NCBI RefSeq assembly: GCF_029407905.1
Contig: NC_073642.1
Location: 8,308,001-8,372,000 of the forward strand
Origin: Bubalus kerabau
Lineage: Eukaryota; Chordata; Mammalia; Artiodactyla; Bovidae
DNA: 64,000 nucleotides
Reading direction: 5' to 3'
The number at the start of each line of letters is the position of its first letter. The first letter of the stretch is position 1. The position numbers were made by a program, and so were the translations under genes. Positions 39,903-51,760 of the stretch are shown in pieces. The notes beneath the pieces were generated by a model. That model did not search any database. It was not told the origin of the DNA and saw only the letters and a program-made list of their open reading frames with translations.

Positions 39903-41832
39903 GCAAGGTGGATGGTTGCAGAGCAGGCACCCAGGCAGCTTCCCCAGAAGCCCCAGAAGCCGCACGGGGCTGGAGGACATGCCTTTTCCCCCGGCCCCTG
40001 GACTGTGCTGGGGAAATGGGAACAGCTGGTCTTTGCTTGGAGAACCTGGAGCCGAGTGGTCAGTGGTCAGGGGGCCTCCCAGCCGTGGTGGAACAACTGG
40101 GGGTGGGGAGGGAACAATTAATGGATTCCCCCACCCCTACCCCCTATCCACCAGAGAAAGGGGAGGCAGGCAGAAAGCCAAGCCAGAAAGGTATTCCTAA
40201 GTTTTGATCCTAAACATGCAGGTTCTAGAGGCTCGGAGATGCGACGGTAGAGAGACAGCTCGGAGGGACAGCAGAGTAGGTGGCTGGAGAGACGGGGTTT
40301 CCAGAGAGATGAGGAAAGATCCCTTCAGGTGGGGGCGGGAGAGAGCAATGATGAGGACTGATGAGAGCGCGGTAGTTCTTGAGGGGCTCTGGAGAGGATG
40401 CCCCTGTGCTCCTTCCCGGGCAGACCTGCATGGAGACAGCAAAGGCCACGCCCCATCATGGGCCGCCCGCCCCGAGCCCCGGGGAGCTGGCAGGCTGAGG
40501 AGAAGGGAGGGCCTTTCTGAAGTGCCCGCCTCCAGCATGGGTGAGGCCGGAGCACAGCACCCTTCAGAAGGGGCAGAGGACCTGAGGGAGGCCCCCTGAA
40601 GGACGGGTAATGCCAAGAGAGCCGGCTCTCAGGTGCCTGCGTGCAAGTTAGGAAGAGGAGCACGGAGGCGCCCAGGCCCATAACTAGTCTGCGGGTGGGT
40701 CCTTGCTAGGAGGCAGCCCTGCCCCACACCCGCAGCTTAGCACGTCAGCACAGCACAGCAACTCCCCAGCGCACTTAGATTTGCATAGTGGAGCACCCGC
40801 TTAACTGTCACCGTGAGCCCACCATCCCAGTCTTTGCCTATGTGCGTGAAGACCTCGGGCTTGGATGCCAGCATAGACAGGTGCCATAAGGTCCAGAGAG
40901 GTCCCCAGTCCCCTGTGCCTCGGCCCTGTGTGAGTCTCTGGTGCAGCCCCAAAGGGACTTAGAACTTTCAACTGATAGACGTTGAGTCTCCATCACCCTG
41001 CTGGGACACTTGGGGCCCTGAATAGAAAATAGGTTGAGACACAGAATGAACCAATCTGCCGTGACTCCCTACACACCCAGGTTTGTGAGCTGGGAGGCGT
41101 GCGTGCCACCCGGCAGGTCTGGCCAGGGAGCAGGTGAAGCAAGAGAATGCAGGGGCTGCCTGGAAGGTCTGAGCTGGGCTCGGTAACACGAGGGGACAGA
41201 GCTGCCTCGTGCCCGGCGCCTACCAGCCGCATGGCCATGAACACAGCCACCCATCCAAGCAGTGTCCTCATCTGCGTGGCAGTGAAGGCAAGTAGCTCGT
41301 GGAGAGCCCCTGGGTTTGGGTCCTTACTGTGTGCACACCGGGCCCTCACTGTGCCAGGCACCATTCTGAGCTCTTGATGTGGATTTACTCACATCATCAG
41401 CACCGCCTAGGAAGCAGGTTCCAGCAGCTCTGCTTTAGTGATGAGGAAAAGGAACCTCAGTGCATTCTGCGTGGCCAGGGCCAGGCAAGTAGCAAGTGAC
41501 TGGAGTCGGGCCCGCCCTGGTCTCACCCACGCCCACATCGTACTGTGTGAAGCTCAGCATGCAGTGCCTGGATGCAGTGCCCAGGAAGTGTCGGTCATCC
41601 CTCACAGGTGAAGCCCAGGAATCACACAGGCTCAGGGGAGTTGGAGGAGCTGCTCAGGACCCAGGGGACTGATGCAGACGACAGGCAGCTCAGTGGGGCC
41701 CCCAGGGAGAGTGAGGCTAGCAAGCAGGAGGGAGGCCTGGACCTTGAACCTTCCACATCCTGCTTGGTAAAGTGAAGAAAACTCCTGCTTCATTGCCAGA
41801 ACTAAAGAAGAAGAGAATGCAAGGCCTTCAGG
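39903..41832. other. Intergenic sequence with MIR remnant
   Basis: Moderately GC-rich and largely unclassified. The segment 41330-41480 (GTGCCAGGCACCATTCTGAG then TTTACTCACATCATCA and GATGAGGAAAAGGAACC) is a MIR read on the - strand. Open frames of up to 139 codons lack support. Confidence 0.55.
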
Positions 41833-42043
41833 TGATGGTGGTGGTTTAGTCACTAAGTCATGTCCGACTGTTTCAGCCTCATGGACTGCAGCCTGCCAGG
41901 CTCCTCTGTCCATGCGATTTCCCAGGCAAGAATACTGAAGTGGGTTGCCATTTCTTTGTCCAGTGGATCTTCCTGACCCAAGGATCAAACCCACATCTCC
42001 TACATTGCAGACGGTTTCTTTACCACTCAACTACTAGAGAAAC
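41833..42043 (-). repeat. Bov-tA SINE with target-site duplication
   Basis: Somewhat diverged body (GTCATGTCCGACTGTTTCAG...TACCACTCAACTACTAGAGA). The exact 13-base direct repeat CAAGGCCTTCAGG at 41820-41832 and 42044-42056 flanks it. Confidence 0.93.
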
Positions 42044-42056
42044 CAAGGCCTTCAGG

Positions 42057-43484
42057 ACGCAGTGTCTTTGTGGCCTACCTCATTTGGAAAACTGAATCCA
42101 AACACACTTGCTTGGAGACCAGAAAGCTCCCCACTCTGTCACGGCTCTTCTTGCTATTTTGAGAGGGCAGTTCGTTTGTTTATCTCTGTTTCATAGGAGC
42201 ACAACAGGTGTTTGTTGGAGTAGGGGCTGCCTTTTTTAAAGGCGCAAAAATAGCATTTGTCATATGAAAAAAAAAAGTGCAGTAACTTAACCTGCACAAC
42301 CTCTGTCTCTTAATTTGGAAATCCATGACGTATACATTGCAAATGAACTTGAGAAGGGTCCCAAGTGGCAAAGAGACACCCCCTGGTTAATCTTCACAAC
42401 AGGAGCAGGACTCATATTTCATCTTAAGAACTAAAAACAGAAGAATCTTCCATCAAAGAACAGCATGTTTGCTGTTACTGCCCTGAACATATTTTCCATG
42501 ATGGGATAATTCAGAACCAGCTCTTGAGTCCCTCCTCTGTGCCAAGGACAGGGCTGGGCACTGCAGACACAGGACAGAGGGAGACACAGCCCCTTTCCTT
42601 GGGGACTTGGGCTCCAGGGGGCACGGGAGGCTTCAGGAGGATGTCATATTTCCTCAACGCTGCCTTGAATGTGTGTTTCCTCCTCTCTGTAAGATCGCCA
42701 GTCACTCATCGAGACTTCTAGTCTCTGTCTACCCTTGGATGCTCTAATCTCATGGCTTTGAATACCAACTATTTGCCAACGACCCTCAAACATGTGACTC
42801 AGTCCCAGATTGCTCCTCTGAATGCACTGTGTCCTGGGCCAGGGTACTGTTTAGAACATAACTCTGGTACGTCCCTCCTCTTACGGGAGAGTCAGGAGGA
42901 TTCTCTGCATCCCTAAGTGTCAGAGTCAGTTTGAACCTGGTCGTGGGCACCCAGCCACTCTGGAAAGAAATGGCTATTCCCCTTTCCCCGGTGTGAATGG
43001 CTGTCCTCCCTTTGGGGAAGGCCCTGGAGATCACATGTACCTCTTCATCGTGGAGGTGGTTAGGTCCTGCCTGCTGTCAACGGGATCAGGTCTGAGAGCT
43101 GACTCAGGCCTGGAAATCAGGCAGTGACCTACCATGCCTGTGTTTATTCATGATGGTTTTGTCACCAGCCCCATTTCTTTCCCCCAGAACATCGTGTTCT
43201 GTGAGTCATCTCTGTAGATCCCTGGGTGCTTGCTCTTCCCCCAGCTTACCATTCGCAGGTGGCTGCTCATCACAGTGACTCTTCTCGTCTTGCTCCTGAC
43301 ACCTACCGGCTGCCACCTGCCCCCCACTGGGCTTGCATCCAGTGGTTCTCACCACTGTATCAGGGTGCTGAGATCAGTGCCAGGCTTGACCAAGAACTCT
43401 GTAGAAATGTACATTTCCCAGCCCCAAACCCAAGCCTCTGAATCAAATCCTTCAACTCCTGACAAGCCCTGTGATTGAGTTTGC
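42057..43484. other. Intergenic sequence, nothing identified
   Basis: No gene or clear repeat seen. A 42240-42280 stretch has an A-run. Open frames are short and unsupported. Confidence 0.45.
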
Positions 43485-43746
43485 TGCTGCTGCTGCTAAG
43501 TCACTTCAGTCGTGTCCAACTCTGTGCGACCCCATTGACAGCAGCCCACCAGGCTCCCCCATCCCTGGGATTCTCCAGGCAAGAACACTGGAGTGGGTTG
43601 CCATTTCCTTCTCCAGTGCGTGAAAGTGAAGTCACTCAGTCGAATCTGACTCTTAGCAACCCCCTAGACTGCAGCCTACCAGGCTCCTCCGTCCATGGGA
43701 TTTTCCAGGCAAGAGTACTGGACTGGGGTGCCATTGCCTTCTCCAT
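43485..43746 (-). repeat. Bov-A2 SINE
   Basis: Dimer on the - strand with a (GCT)n tail at the left. The first monomer linker is shortened (GTGCGTGAAAGTGAAGTCAC lacks one AAAAGTG unit). Near-repeats ATTGAGTTT and ATTGGGTTT lie on the two sides. Confidence 0.92.
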
Positions 43747-44849
43747 TATTGGGTTTAATGCCTACTAAAGTTTGAGAACCACGACTGCCTTGCCACCACC
43801 CCCTGCCAGAGAGGTCCCCGTCTACTGTCAGCTCCTCCTGCAGAAGCCACCACAGAGCTTCTCAGTGATGCCTCGTCCCCTCCCCCATGGGTGCCTTATC
43901 AAGTCAGTAGATGGAGTGTCCACATGGCCTCCCAAGGAGCAAGGCCAGCCAGGGGGGGTTCTGCGTTATGGCCACTTCTGGAATCTTTTGTTCCCTTCCC
44001 CCATGGTTTGCTACGGAAGATTTGGTGTCTCTGTGTCCGTTAATGTGGGCTGGCCTGGCAGCACACCGGCAGTCACCCGGGGCCATCACGAGTGTGCCCC
44101 ACCCCACTGACTCCCAGACCCAGCCCCGCAGGACCACCAAGGCCTGCTGCTCCGGCTACTACTCATAGCCAGGCTCTGTAGCACCTTCGACGGGTAACTC
44201 CTGTCCATCCTGTGCAGACCCAGCACTTTTCCAGCTGGCTTTTCTGAGGTGTCCACCTAGATACAGTTCTGGGAGCCAGGAGGAAGACGGCGCTCGATCC
44301 TGGAAACACCTGCTCCTTCTGAGGCCTCTGCATGGCCTTCTTGCCAGAGGCAGGCTCTATAATCCAACAGGGGAGAAGGCCACTTCTATGGTCCCGGGGA
44401 ACACGGAGGTCCAAGTTTCTCACGTACAGTACCCAGATACCCCTGTGCCTAGTCTCCGAGCCCCACTCCTTCCCATAAGGGACATAGACTTGGCCGGTGT
44501 GAGAACGCAGCCTTCCCAGAAGTGCTTACCCTTAGGAAGTACCGTGCCTGGTCTCCCATCCTCTCTGACTTATACCTGCAGGAGAACAAACAAGTAGCGA
44601 CTCTGACTCTCACTCTTTGCTTAAAATTGCTTAGCAGCAAGGCTGAGGACATTTTATTTCTTAATGAGTCAGGGCACTTAGCAAACAGCTATCTGATTCC
44701 ACAGTCTCTCAACTTGCTATTTTCTTCACACCTCTCCAAAGTCCATGCACCTGTAATGCATTCCCTCTGCCAATATCCTGTCCTAATCCATCAAAGGGGA
44801 AAGTCTTAGCAGTCACACCATGACACCACAGTGAGAACTCCTCCTACTC
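43747..44849. other. Intergenic sequence, nothing identified
   Basis: Mixed composition with short open frames on both strands. I recognise no gene or repeat. Confidence 0.45.
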
Positions 44850-45062
44850 AATCCAAAAACAAAATTAAGAAAGCAACTTCATTTACAGTGGCACTAAAAA
44901 AAAAGGATAACATACTTAGGACTAAAGTTTATGAAAGAAGTACAAGGCTTACATGCTGAAAACTACAAAATATCATTGAAACAAGTTAAGGAAGATTTTA
45001 ATATAATAAATAGAAAGACATCCCATGTTCATGGATTGGAAGATTTCATACTGTTAAGACGG
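44850..45062 (+). repeat. L1 ORF2 fragment
   Basis: AAAATTAAGAAAGCAACTTC, TTACAGTGGCACTAAAA and CATCCCATGTTCATGGATTG occur in L1 order on the + strand. Decayed, no open frame. Confidence 0.8.
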
Positions 45063-45339
45063 CATCATACACATATACACACATAACTCATGTACACACG
45101 TGTCCATAGGTCTTTTTCTATCTACCCTCAAGCATGAGCGCATATGAATGCCTCCAGATCCCTCTGGAATCCCAGGTTCATTCTACCCTCCCTTCTCGCT
45201 CTGCTTATCTGTAACTTCTTTCTCCAACAGTGAGAAGCCTGGCCCACATTCTCTGCAGTATTTTCACTTATTTGTCCACCCTGGTATACACGTAAAGTAG
45301 CTTCTCTGTAGTCTCTTTCTTTTTAACGTGTGTGTATTT

Positions 45340-45512
45340 GGCTGCATTGGACCTTAGGACTCTCTAGTGGTGGTGCTTGGGCTCAGTAGTTGCAGAGTCA
45401 GGGCTTAGTTGATCTGCGGCATGTGGGATCCTCGATCCTTGACCAGGGATTGAACCCATGTCCCCTGAGATACAAGGCCGATTCTTAACCACTGGACCAC
45501 CAGGGAAGTCCC
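45340..45512 (-). repeat. CHR-type tRNA SINE (cetartiodactyl)
   Basis: GGTGCTTGGGCTCAGTAGTT, CTTAGTTGATCTGCGGCATG and the complemented head TTAACCACTGGACCACCAGG are typical of CHR-family SINEs, which are older than the Bov SINEs. Family name from memory. Confidence 0.75.
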
Positions 45513-45529
45513 TCCATAGTCTTTATAGC

Positions 45530-45670
45530 CCAAGTCAGATCACTCCTCTGCTCAAAACCCTCCCACACCTTCCCATTTCACTCAGTGTAAACCCTGGTCC
45601 TTGACCCTCTGTGGCCTCCAGGGCACTACCACTCTGACCCCTGAGACCCATCTCTTAGAGTCTTATCTTA
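45530..45670 (+). repeat. L2 remnant
   Basis: AGTCAGATCACTCCTCTGCTC, AAAACCCTCCCACACCTTCC and GGTCCTTGACCCTCTGTGGC follow the L2 3' layout. Confidence 0.65.
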
Positions 45671-45734
45671 CATAGACCGTAAGACCTCTTCTCCTTTGCG
45701 TTTCTGCTCCAGACACCTTGGCTTCCTTGCCGCA

Positions 45735-45950
45735 CCAGAGGCTGGGGTGATGGGAAGGGAATGGACTTAAAACCAGGAAATAAGGGAACTTGTTGGGGGT
45801 AGAACTATTCCATACTTTGGCATTGGGGGTGGTAACATGACTGTATACATTTGTCATTATTCCTTGAACTATACACTTAAAATTAGTGAATCTTAATGTT
45901 AAATTCCCCTCAATAAAGTTGATCTTTTTTAAAAATAAAAAAGACCTTTA
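45735..45950 (+). repeat. L1M 3' end
   Basis: GGTAACATGACTGTATACATTTGTC followed by GAACTATACACTTAAAATTAG and CCTCAATAAAGTTGATC is the ending of old mammalian L1s, with an A-rich tail. Confidence 0.75.
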
Positions 45951-47407
45951 TACCAAGCAATAAAATCTGTGACATCACCCATTTGAAATGTTTGCTATGG
46001 TTCTCAAATAGTTTGTTTTTTAAATGTAACTGGTAAGATTTTCCATGCTTTCATCCATTTCTACCTAAAATTGTGTCCCCTGTCACCATGGTTTGTTTCC
46101 TGTGGTGAACACTATTGGGTTTAGCAAGGATTCAACATAATTGGTTGGATTTGGCCACCTTTCTCTCCTCTCATACTAAGCAAAAATGTTATCCACCAGT
46201 GGCTTTCCAACTGTTCTGGCACTGGCCACAGTGAAAAGGAAGTATCATTTAAATTGAACACACATCCAAGTCAAAGAAACAGAAGTATCAGGGTAGCCAA
46301 CAGAAAAACCCCAACGAACTTTTTGGCCAGCCCAATACTACAAGTTGTCACTTATCCCCTTAATATTTTAATCTTTTTTTAAATGCCAATTTGGATCTAC
46401 AAATTTAATATTATGACTAATTAATGAGTCAACTAATAACTTCAAAACTCCTCATCTAAATGATGTCATGTGCAATATTAATCAATAACATTGGCCTGGC
46501 ATTCATCAACACATGTGTTTTCTAAATGCAATGGATAATGGATCCGGTATGAACGCATACTGTCACTAATCTTTGTTGATCATCCTTCTGCAACCCCCCT
46601 TCCTGAAGGTTCCCAGGCCCATGTGAGGGAAATGCAGCCTTAGTCCACCCTTTCCAATCTCTTACTACCTCATCAGTAGTTAATCACTGAGATTGACTCA
46701 CAGGCAGGTAAATCAATGGGCAAGGACGATTCTCCAAAATGACCAGGCATCAACTTACCAACGGTACTTAAGTTTTTTTTCCCCACTGACTTTGGGGATG
46801 GTTTTGATGATGTAGATAGCCATTGTCAGGAGGTTGCTTTAGGGCGATCGCCGTGCAAGGTGGTGGCTAGGAGCCACAGGAGGGGCGTGGTGGTGGGGCG
46901 ATGGAGAAGCTGCTTAATTTCTTGATTGTAAAGTATCAGCTCCACCACTAAAAATAGCAGTGGCAGCTAAGGGGAGTGGAGCTCTCTGCCAGAGCCCTCC
47001 TTCCAGACAGCCCCAACGGTTAACCATCAGTAGCCAGGAGGTGATTCAGAGGGTGAGCCCTTGACTGATACAGCCATGTTTGAACATCAGAGAGTTAGGT
47101 TTGCAGCTCTCAGGTCGAATGATGGCCTCCCAGCCCAGGCCCCCTAGTCATCATTCCTCAAAGTTCTGCTTCGAGGCCAAGCTGACATGTCCCCAAGTCC
47201 ATGAGCCTCCCCCATGGTGCCTGTGGGCGTCGGGCCTTCTCTTGAATCCTTGGGCTCATTACTTGGAAGTCTCTGAGGAAATGCGCTCCCTTCTCCTGCG
47301 AAATCCAGTTCAGGCACCCTGACCCTCAGCGCTCCTGTAACCTCCTGAGCAGGCACCCTGGTTGGTTTCTCACCCCAGAATCCAGGCTGCTTGGCCCGGC
47401 CTTGCTT
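45951..47407. other. Intergenic sequence with one mariner end
   Basis: Apart from the mariner-like fragment, nothing is recognised. A CG-containing patch GGGCGATCGCCGTGC sits at about 46842. Confidence 0.45.
46300..46329. mobile_element. Mariner terminal fragment
   Basis: CCAACGAACTTTTTGGCCAG followed by CCCAATA resembles the terminal repeat of the bovine mariner family as I remember it. Only one end is visible, with no matching inverted partner nearby. Confidence 0.5.
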
Positions 47408-48897
47408 TCAGTTCAGTTCAGTTCAGTTCAGTGGCTCAGTCGTGTCTGACTCTTTGTGACCCCATGAATTGCAGCACGCCAGGCCTCCCTGTCCATCACC
47501 AACTCCCGGAGTTCACTCAAACTCATGTCCATCGAGTCAGTGATGCCATCCAGCCATCTCATCCTCTGTCGTCCCCTTCTCTTCCTGCCCCCAATCCCTC
47601 CCAGCATCAGAGTCTTTTCCAATGAGTCAATTCTTCACATGAGGTGGCCCAAGTATTGGAGTTTCAGCTTTAGCATCAGTCCTTCCAAAGAACACCCAGG
47701 GCTGATCTCCTTTAGAATGGACTGGTTGGATCTCCTTGCAGTCCAAGGGACTCTCAAGAGTCTTCTCCAACACCACAGTTCAAAAGCATCAATTCTTCGG
47801 CACTCAGCTTTCTTCAGAGTCCAACTCTCACATCTATACATGACCACTGGAAAAACCATAGCCTTGACTAGACGGACCTTTGTTGGCAAAGTAATGTCTC
47901 TGCTTTTCAGTATGCTCTCTAGGTTGGTCATAACTTTCCTTCCAAGGAGTAAGCGTCTTTTAATTTAATGACTGCAGTCACCATCTGCAGTGATTTTGGA
48001 GCCCCCAAAAATAAAGTCTGACATGGTTTCCACTGTTTCCCCATCTATTTCCCATGAAGTGATGGGACCAGAAGCCATGATCTTCGTCTTCTGAATATTG
48101 AGCTTTAAGCCAACTTTTTCACTCTCCTCTTTCATTTTCATTAAGAGGCTTTTTAATTCCTCTTCACTTTCTGCCATAAGTGTGGTGTCATCTGCATATC
48201 TGAGGTTATTGATATTTCTCCCTGCAATCTTGATTCCAGCTTGTGCTTCTTCCAGCCCAGCGTTTCTCATGATGTACTCTGCATAGAAGTTAAATAAGTA
48301 GGGTGACAATATACAGCCTTGACGTACTCCTTTTCCTATTTGGAACCAGTCTGTTGTTCCATGTCCAGTTCTAACTGTTGCTTCCTGACCTGCATACAGG
48401 TTTCTCAAGAGGCAGGTCAGGTGGTCTGCTATTCCCATCTCTTTCAGAATTTTGCACAGTTTATTGTGATCCACACAGTCAAAGGCTTTGGCATAGTCAA
48501 TAAAGCAGAAATAGATGTTTTTTCTGGAACTCTCTTGCTTTTTCTATGATCCAGCAGATGTTGGCAATTTGATCTCTGGTTCCTCTGTCTTTTCTAAACC
48601 CAGCTTGAACATCTGGAAGTTAACAGTTCACATACTGCTGAAGCCTGGCTTGGAGAATTTTGAGCATTACTTTTACTAGTGTGAGATGAGTGCAATTGTG
48701 TGGTAGTTTGAGCATTCCTTAGCATTGCCTTTCTTTGGGATTGGAATGAAAGCTGACGTTTTCCAGTCCTGTGGCCCCTGCTGAGTTTTCCAAATTTGCT
48801 GGCATATTGAATGCAGCACTTTCACAGCATCATCTTTCAGGATTTGAAAGAGCTCAACTGGAATTCCATCACCTCCACTAGCTTTGTTCGTAGTGAT
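47408..48897 (-). mobile_element. BovB (RTE-type LINE) relic with reverse-transcriptase domain
   Basis: A 5'-truncated BovB of about 1.5 kb. The 3' end at the left carries the tandem CAGTTCAGTTCAGTTCAG tail. The - strand frame 47965-48474 has reverse-transcriptase blocks: GVRQGCILSPYLFNFYAEY, then LRYADDTTLMAE (the catalytic YADD box), then GLKLNIQKTK. Stops and frame changes separate this from 47635-47931 and 47428-47622, which encode the RTE C-terminal region (CWRRLLRVPWTARRSNQSIL). It cannot encode an intact protein. BovB is the LINE family known for horizontal transfer between squamates and ruminants, and it supplies the machinery used by Bov-A and Bov-tA SINEs. Confidence 0.93.
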
Positions 48898-50124
48898 ACT
48901 AAAATAAGCAGCTGCTAAACTTAAATGTTGTAAAATACAGCAAGCCCAGGCTCAAGTCTTGGTTTGACCTTGGCCAGCTCATCCCACCTCTCTGGGCAGC
49001 AGCTTCCTCTGCCGTACCCAAGGGAATCAGACAGTATTGTCTCTGAGGCCCTCTGCAGCCGACCCCCAAAGTGGGCCCGCGACCCCACCTCCCCACGGTC
49101 CTCCCCTCGAGTGCCTGAGGGAGGTGATGTGGCGCACTGGGGCCCAGGTTCTGGGAGACATGGCAGCTTCCTTCTTCGTCGCTTTTTCTCGCCTTTGGAT
49201 CCCTCACTCTAGAAAAGTCTAACTCCACGTCCCAGGCAGCCCCGGTGAAAAGCTGAGGCAGTGAGGAACTCAGTCTCAGTCAACAGCCTTCAAGAAACAG
49301 CCCTGGGAGTGAACTCATCCTTAAGATGATTGCTTCTTGACAGGACCTCATGGAAAAACCCAAGCCAGAATCACACACCTAAGCCACTCCGCAGTGCCTG
49401 ACCCTCAGACACTGACATAGTACGTAGTTGTTAATTTGAGATTGTCTGTGACACAGCCACAGATAACTAATCCAGACCATCTCTGGCTCTAAAATCCTGT
49501 AAGCCTAAAGTCCCCGAAATAAACTTATCTCTTTCAGGAAAAGCCTGATTTATAACAATTGTCAATCTTCCCCCTCCCACCCCAACCCCCAGCCAGAATC
49601 CATAAAGAGAGAATGCAAAATGTGTCAAAATATATTTTGGAGTAATAGTATTTATTTTATTTGTGTTTGTAAGCATTCCCAAAGCTTTGTTGATTTTGCT
49701 TCACTGAACCCTTTATTTCACAAATGAAGGTGGAAATACAGATAAATTAGGTGATTGGAATAATGCAAATGTTCTTCACTTCACAACATTTGCATCCCTC
49801 CAGTGGTGAATAAGAATGAGGTGCAGGCTGGCTTTGTTTTGCTCCAGCTTCATCTTGAGAAACATGTCATGAGCCGTGTTGACACTGGCAGCTAAGGACC
49901 CAGAGAAATCCTGGGGGCAGAGGGGGCGCTAAGGCAAGGTAGCTGGCTACAAGAAGGGACCCTGCAGGCTGCTGAGTCCCCCCGAGGCACGGCTGAAGGT
50001 CAGACAGAGGGCCAGCGGGCAGTGGGGCTGCCCCCTCAGCCTGGGCTAAGGAAAGACTTCTGACAGAACAGCAAATGGCAGGAAGGGATTTTCTATTTTA
50101 AATGAGGCCACCCAATGCACAAGT
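48898..50124. other. Intergenic sequence with MIR remnant
   Basis: A MIR-like stretch on the + strand at 48945-49050 (CTCAAGTCTTGGTTTGACC, GGCCAGCTCATCCCACCTCT). A C-rich block at 49566-49591 would be G-rich on the - strand. The rest is unclassified. Confidence 0.5.
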
Positions 50125-50318
50125 GCTCAGTCGCGTCTGACCCTTTGCAACCACATGGACTGTAGCCCGCCAGACTCCGCTGTTCATGGATTTTCCAGGC
50201 AAGAATACTGGAGTGGGTTACCATTTAGGGGATCTTCCCGACCCAGGGATTGAACCCAGGTCTCTTGTGTCTGATGCATTGGCAGGCAGATTCTTTACCA
50301 CTAGCGCCACCTGGGAAG
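50125..50318 (-). repeat. Bov-tA SINE
   Basis: GTGCTCAGTCGCGTCTGACC to the complemented head TTTACCACTAGCGCCACCTG. An internal deletion removed part of the TTCCTTCTCCAG segment. Confidence 0.9.
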
Positions 50319-50349
50319 ATAAAAAAAATAAGGCTGTGGTCCCCTGATA

Positions 50350-50627
50350 AAAAGTGAAGGCAATGGCACCCCACTCCAGTACTCTTGCCTGGAAAATCCC
50401 GTGGACGGAGGAGCCTGGGGGGCTGCAGTCCATGGGGTCACTAAGGGTCGCACACGACTGAGCGACTTCACTTTCGCTTTTCACTTTCATGCACTGGAGA
50501 AGGAAATGACAACCCACTCCAGTGTTCTTGCCTGGAGAATCCCAGGGACGGGGGAGCCTGGTGGGCTGCCGTCTATGGGGTTGCACAGTCGGACACGACT
50601 GAAGTGACTTGGCAGCAGCAGCAGCAG
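50350..50627 (+). repeat. Bov-A2 SINE with target-site duplication
   Basis: Full dimer with a CAGCAGCAGCAGCAG tail. The direct repeat CCCCTGATA at 50341-50349 and 50628-50636 flanks it. Confidence 0.94.
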
Positions 50628-51154
50628 CCCCTGATAGACAAGGAGAATGGGAAGAAAATTAAGGGTGTGGAAGGTTCATAGAGGGAGATCGTGTCTCCTC
50701 TGGCTGACGGCATGAGCCCACGTAGCCCCCCAGATGAAAACAAACAGCTAATGATCTCAGAAATCTGAGTCAGTAAGTGTAGTAATGAGCTTGAGGAGAG
50801 TGGGAAAAGTGGCCAAGAGACAAAGGTGGATGCCTGACTCTGACAAAGCCCATGGCTCTGTTTTACTCACTCATGTATTCCTAGATTTGTTGCCTCCTGG
50901 AGGCAACCACCAACAAAAATTTATTGAAAGGACAAAAGTAAATGGGAAAATGAAATGAGGAAAAGGGGCACAGATGGGTGGGAGAATACCCTGGCAGAAC
51001 AGAAGTTTGCTCCTCTGAAAGCATCTACTTCACCAAACAGAATATCATTGCAGTATTTTCTGATTTGAGTAATACTGGCAATTAGAGAAACCCCTTCTTG
51101 AACTTGTTAATTGCCTTTTGGATCAGAAAGATCTAAATGGTCTTACCTGCTGTA

Positions 51155-51760
51155 TAGCTCATGGAACTCAGTTCAGTGTTATGTGGCAGCCTGGATGGGA
51201 GGGGAGTTCGGGGGAGACTGGATACATGTGTGTATGGCTGAGTCCCTTCACCCCTAACTATCACAACATTGTTTGTTAATTGGCTATCAGATCAGATCAG
51301 ATCAGTCGCTCAGTCGTGTCCGACTCTTTGCGACCCCATGAATCGCAGTACTCCAGGCCTCCCTGTCCATCACCAACTCCCAGAGTTCACTCAGACTCAT
51401 GTCCATCGAGTCAGTGATGCCATCCAGCCATCTCGTCCCCTTCTCCTCCTGCCCCCAATCCCTCCCAGCATCAGAGTCTTTTCCAATAAGTCAACTCTTC
51501 GCATGAGGTGGCCAAAGTACTGGAGTTTCAGCTTCAGCATCATTCCTTCCAAAGAAATCCCAGGGCTGATCTCCTTCAGAATGGACTGGTTGGATCTCCT
51601 TGCAGTCCAAGGGACTCTCAAAAGTCTTCTCCAACACCACAGTTCAAAAGCATCAATTCTTTGGCACTCAGCTTTCTTCACAGTCCAACTCTCATATCCA
51701 TAATTGGCTAGACCCCAACACAAAATTAAAAGTTTAAAGAAAACAAAATATTTTCTTTAA
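51155..51760 (+). repeat. L1 3' end split by a BovB insertion
   Basis: GTTATGTGGCAGCCTGGATG, ACTATCACAACATTGTTTGTT and, after the BovB, ACCCCAACACAAAATTAAAA form a continuous L1 3' UTR. The BovB at 51287-51700 interrupts it. Confidence 0.88.
51287..51700 (-). repeat. BovB 3' fragment inserted into L1, with target-site duplication
   Basis: It begins with the tandem CAGATCAGATCAGATCAG tail (a TGATC version of the usual TGAAC tail). The exact direct repeat TAATTGGCTA at 51277-51286 and 51701-51710 flanks it. 5'-truncated. Confidence 0.94.

Noticed and set aside
39346..40207. 284, 274 and 205 codon frames
   Set aside because: The minisatellite unit lacks stop codons, so every + frame stays open. 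The product is low-complexity Leu/Pro/Ser/Ala/Cys.
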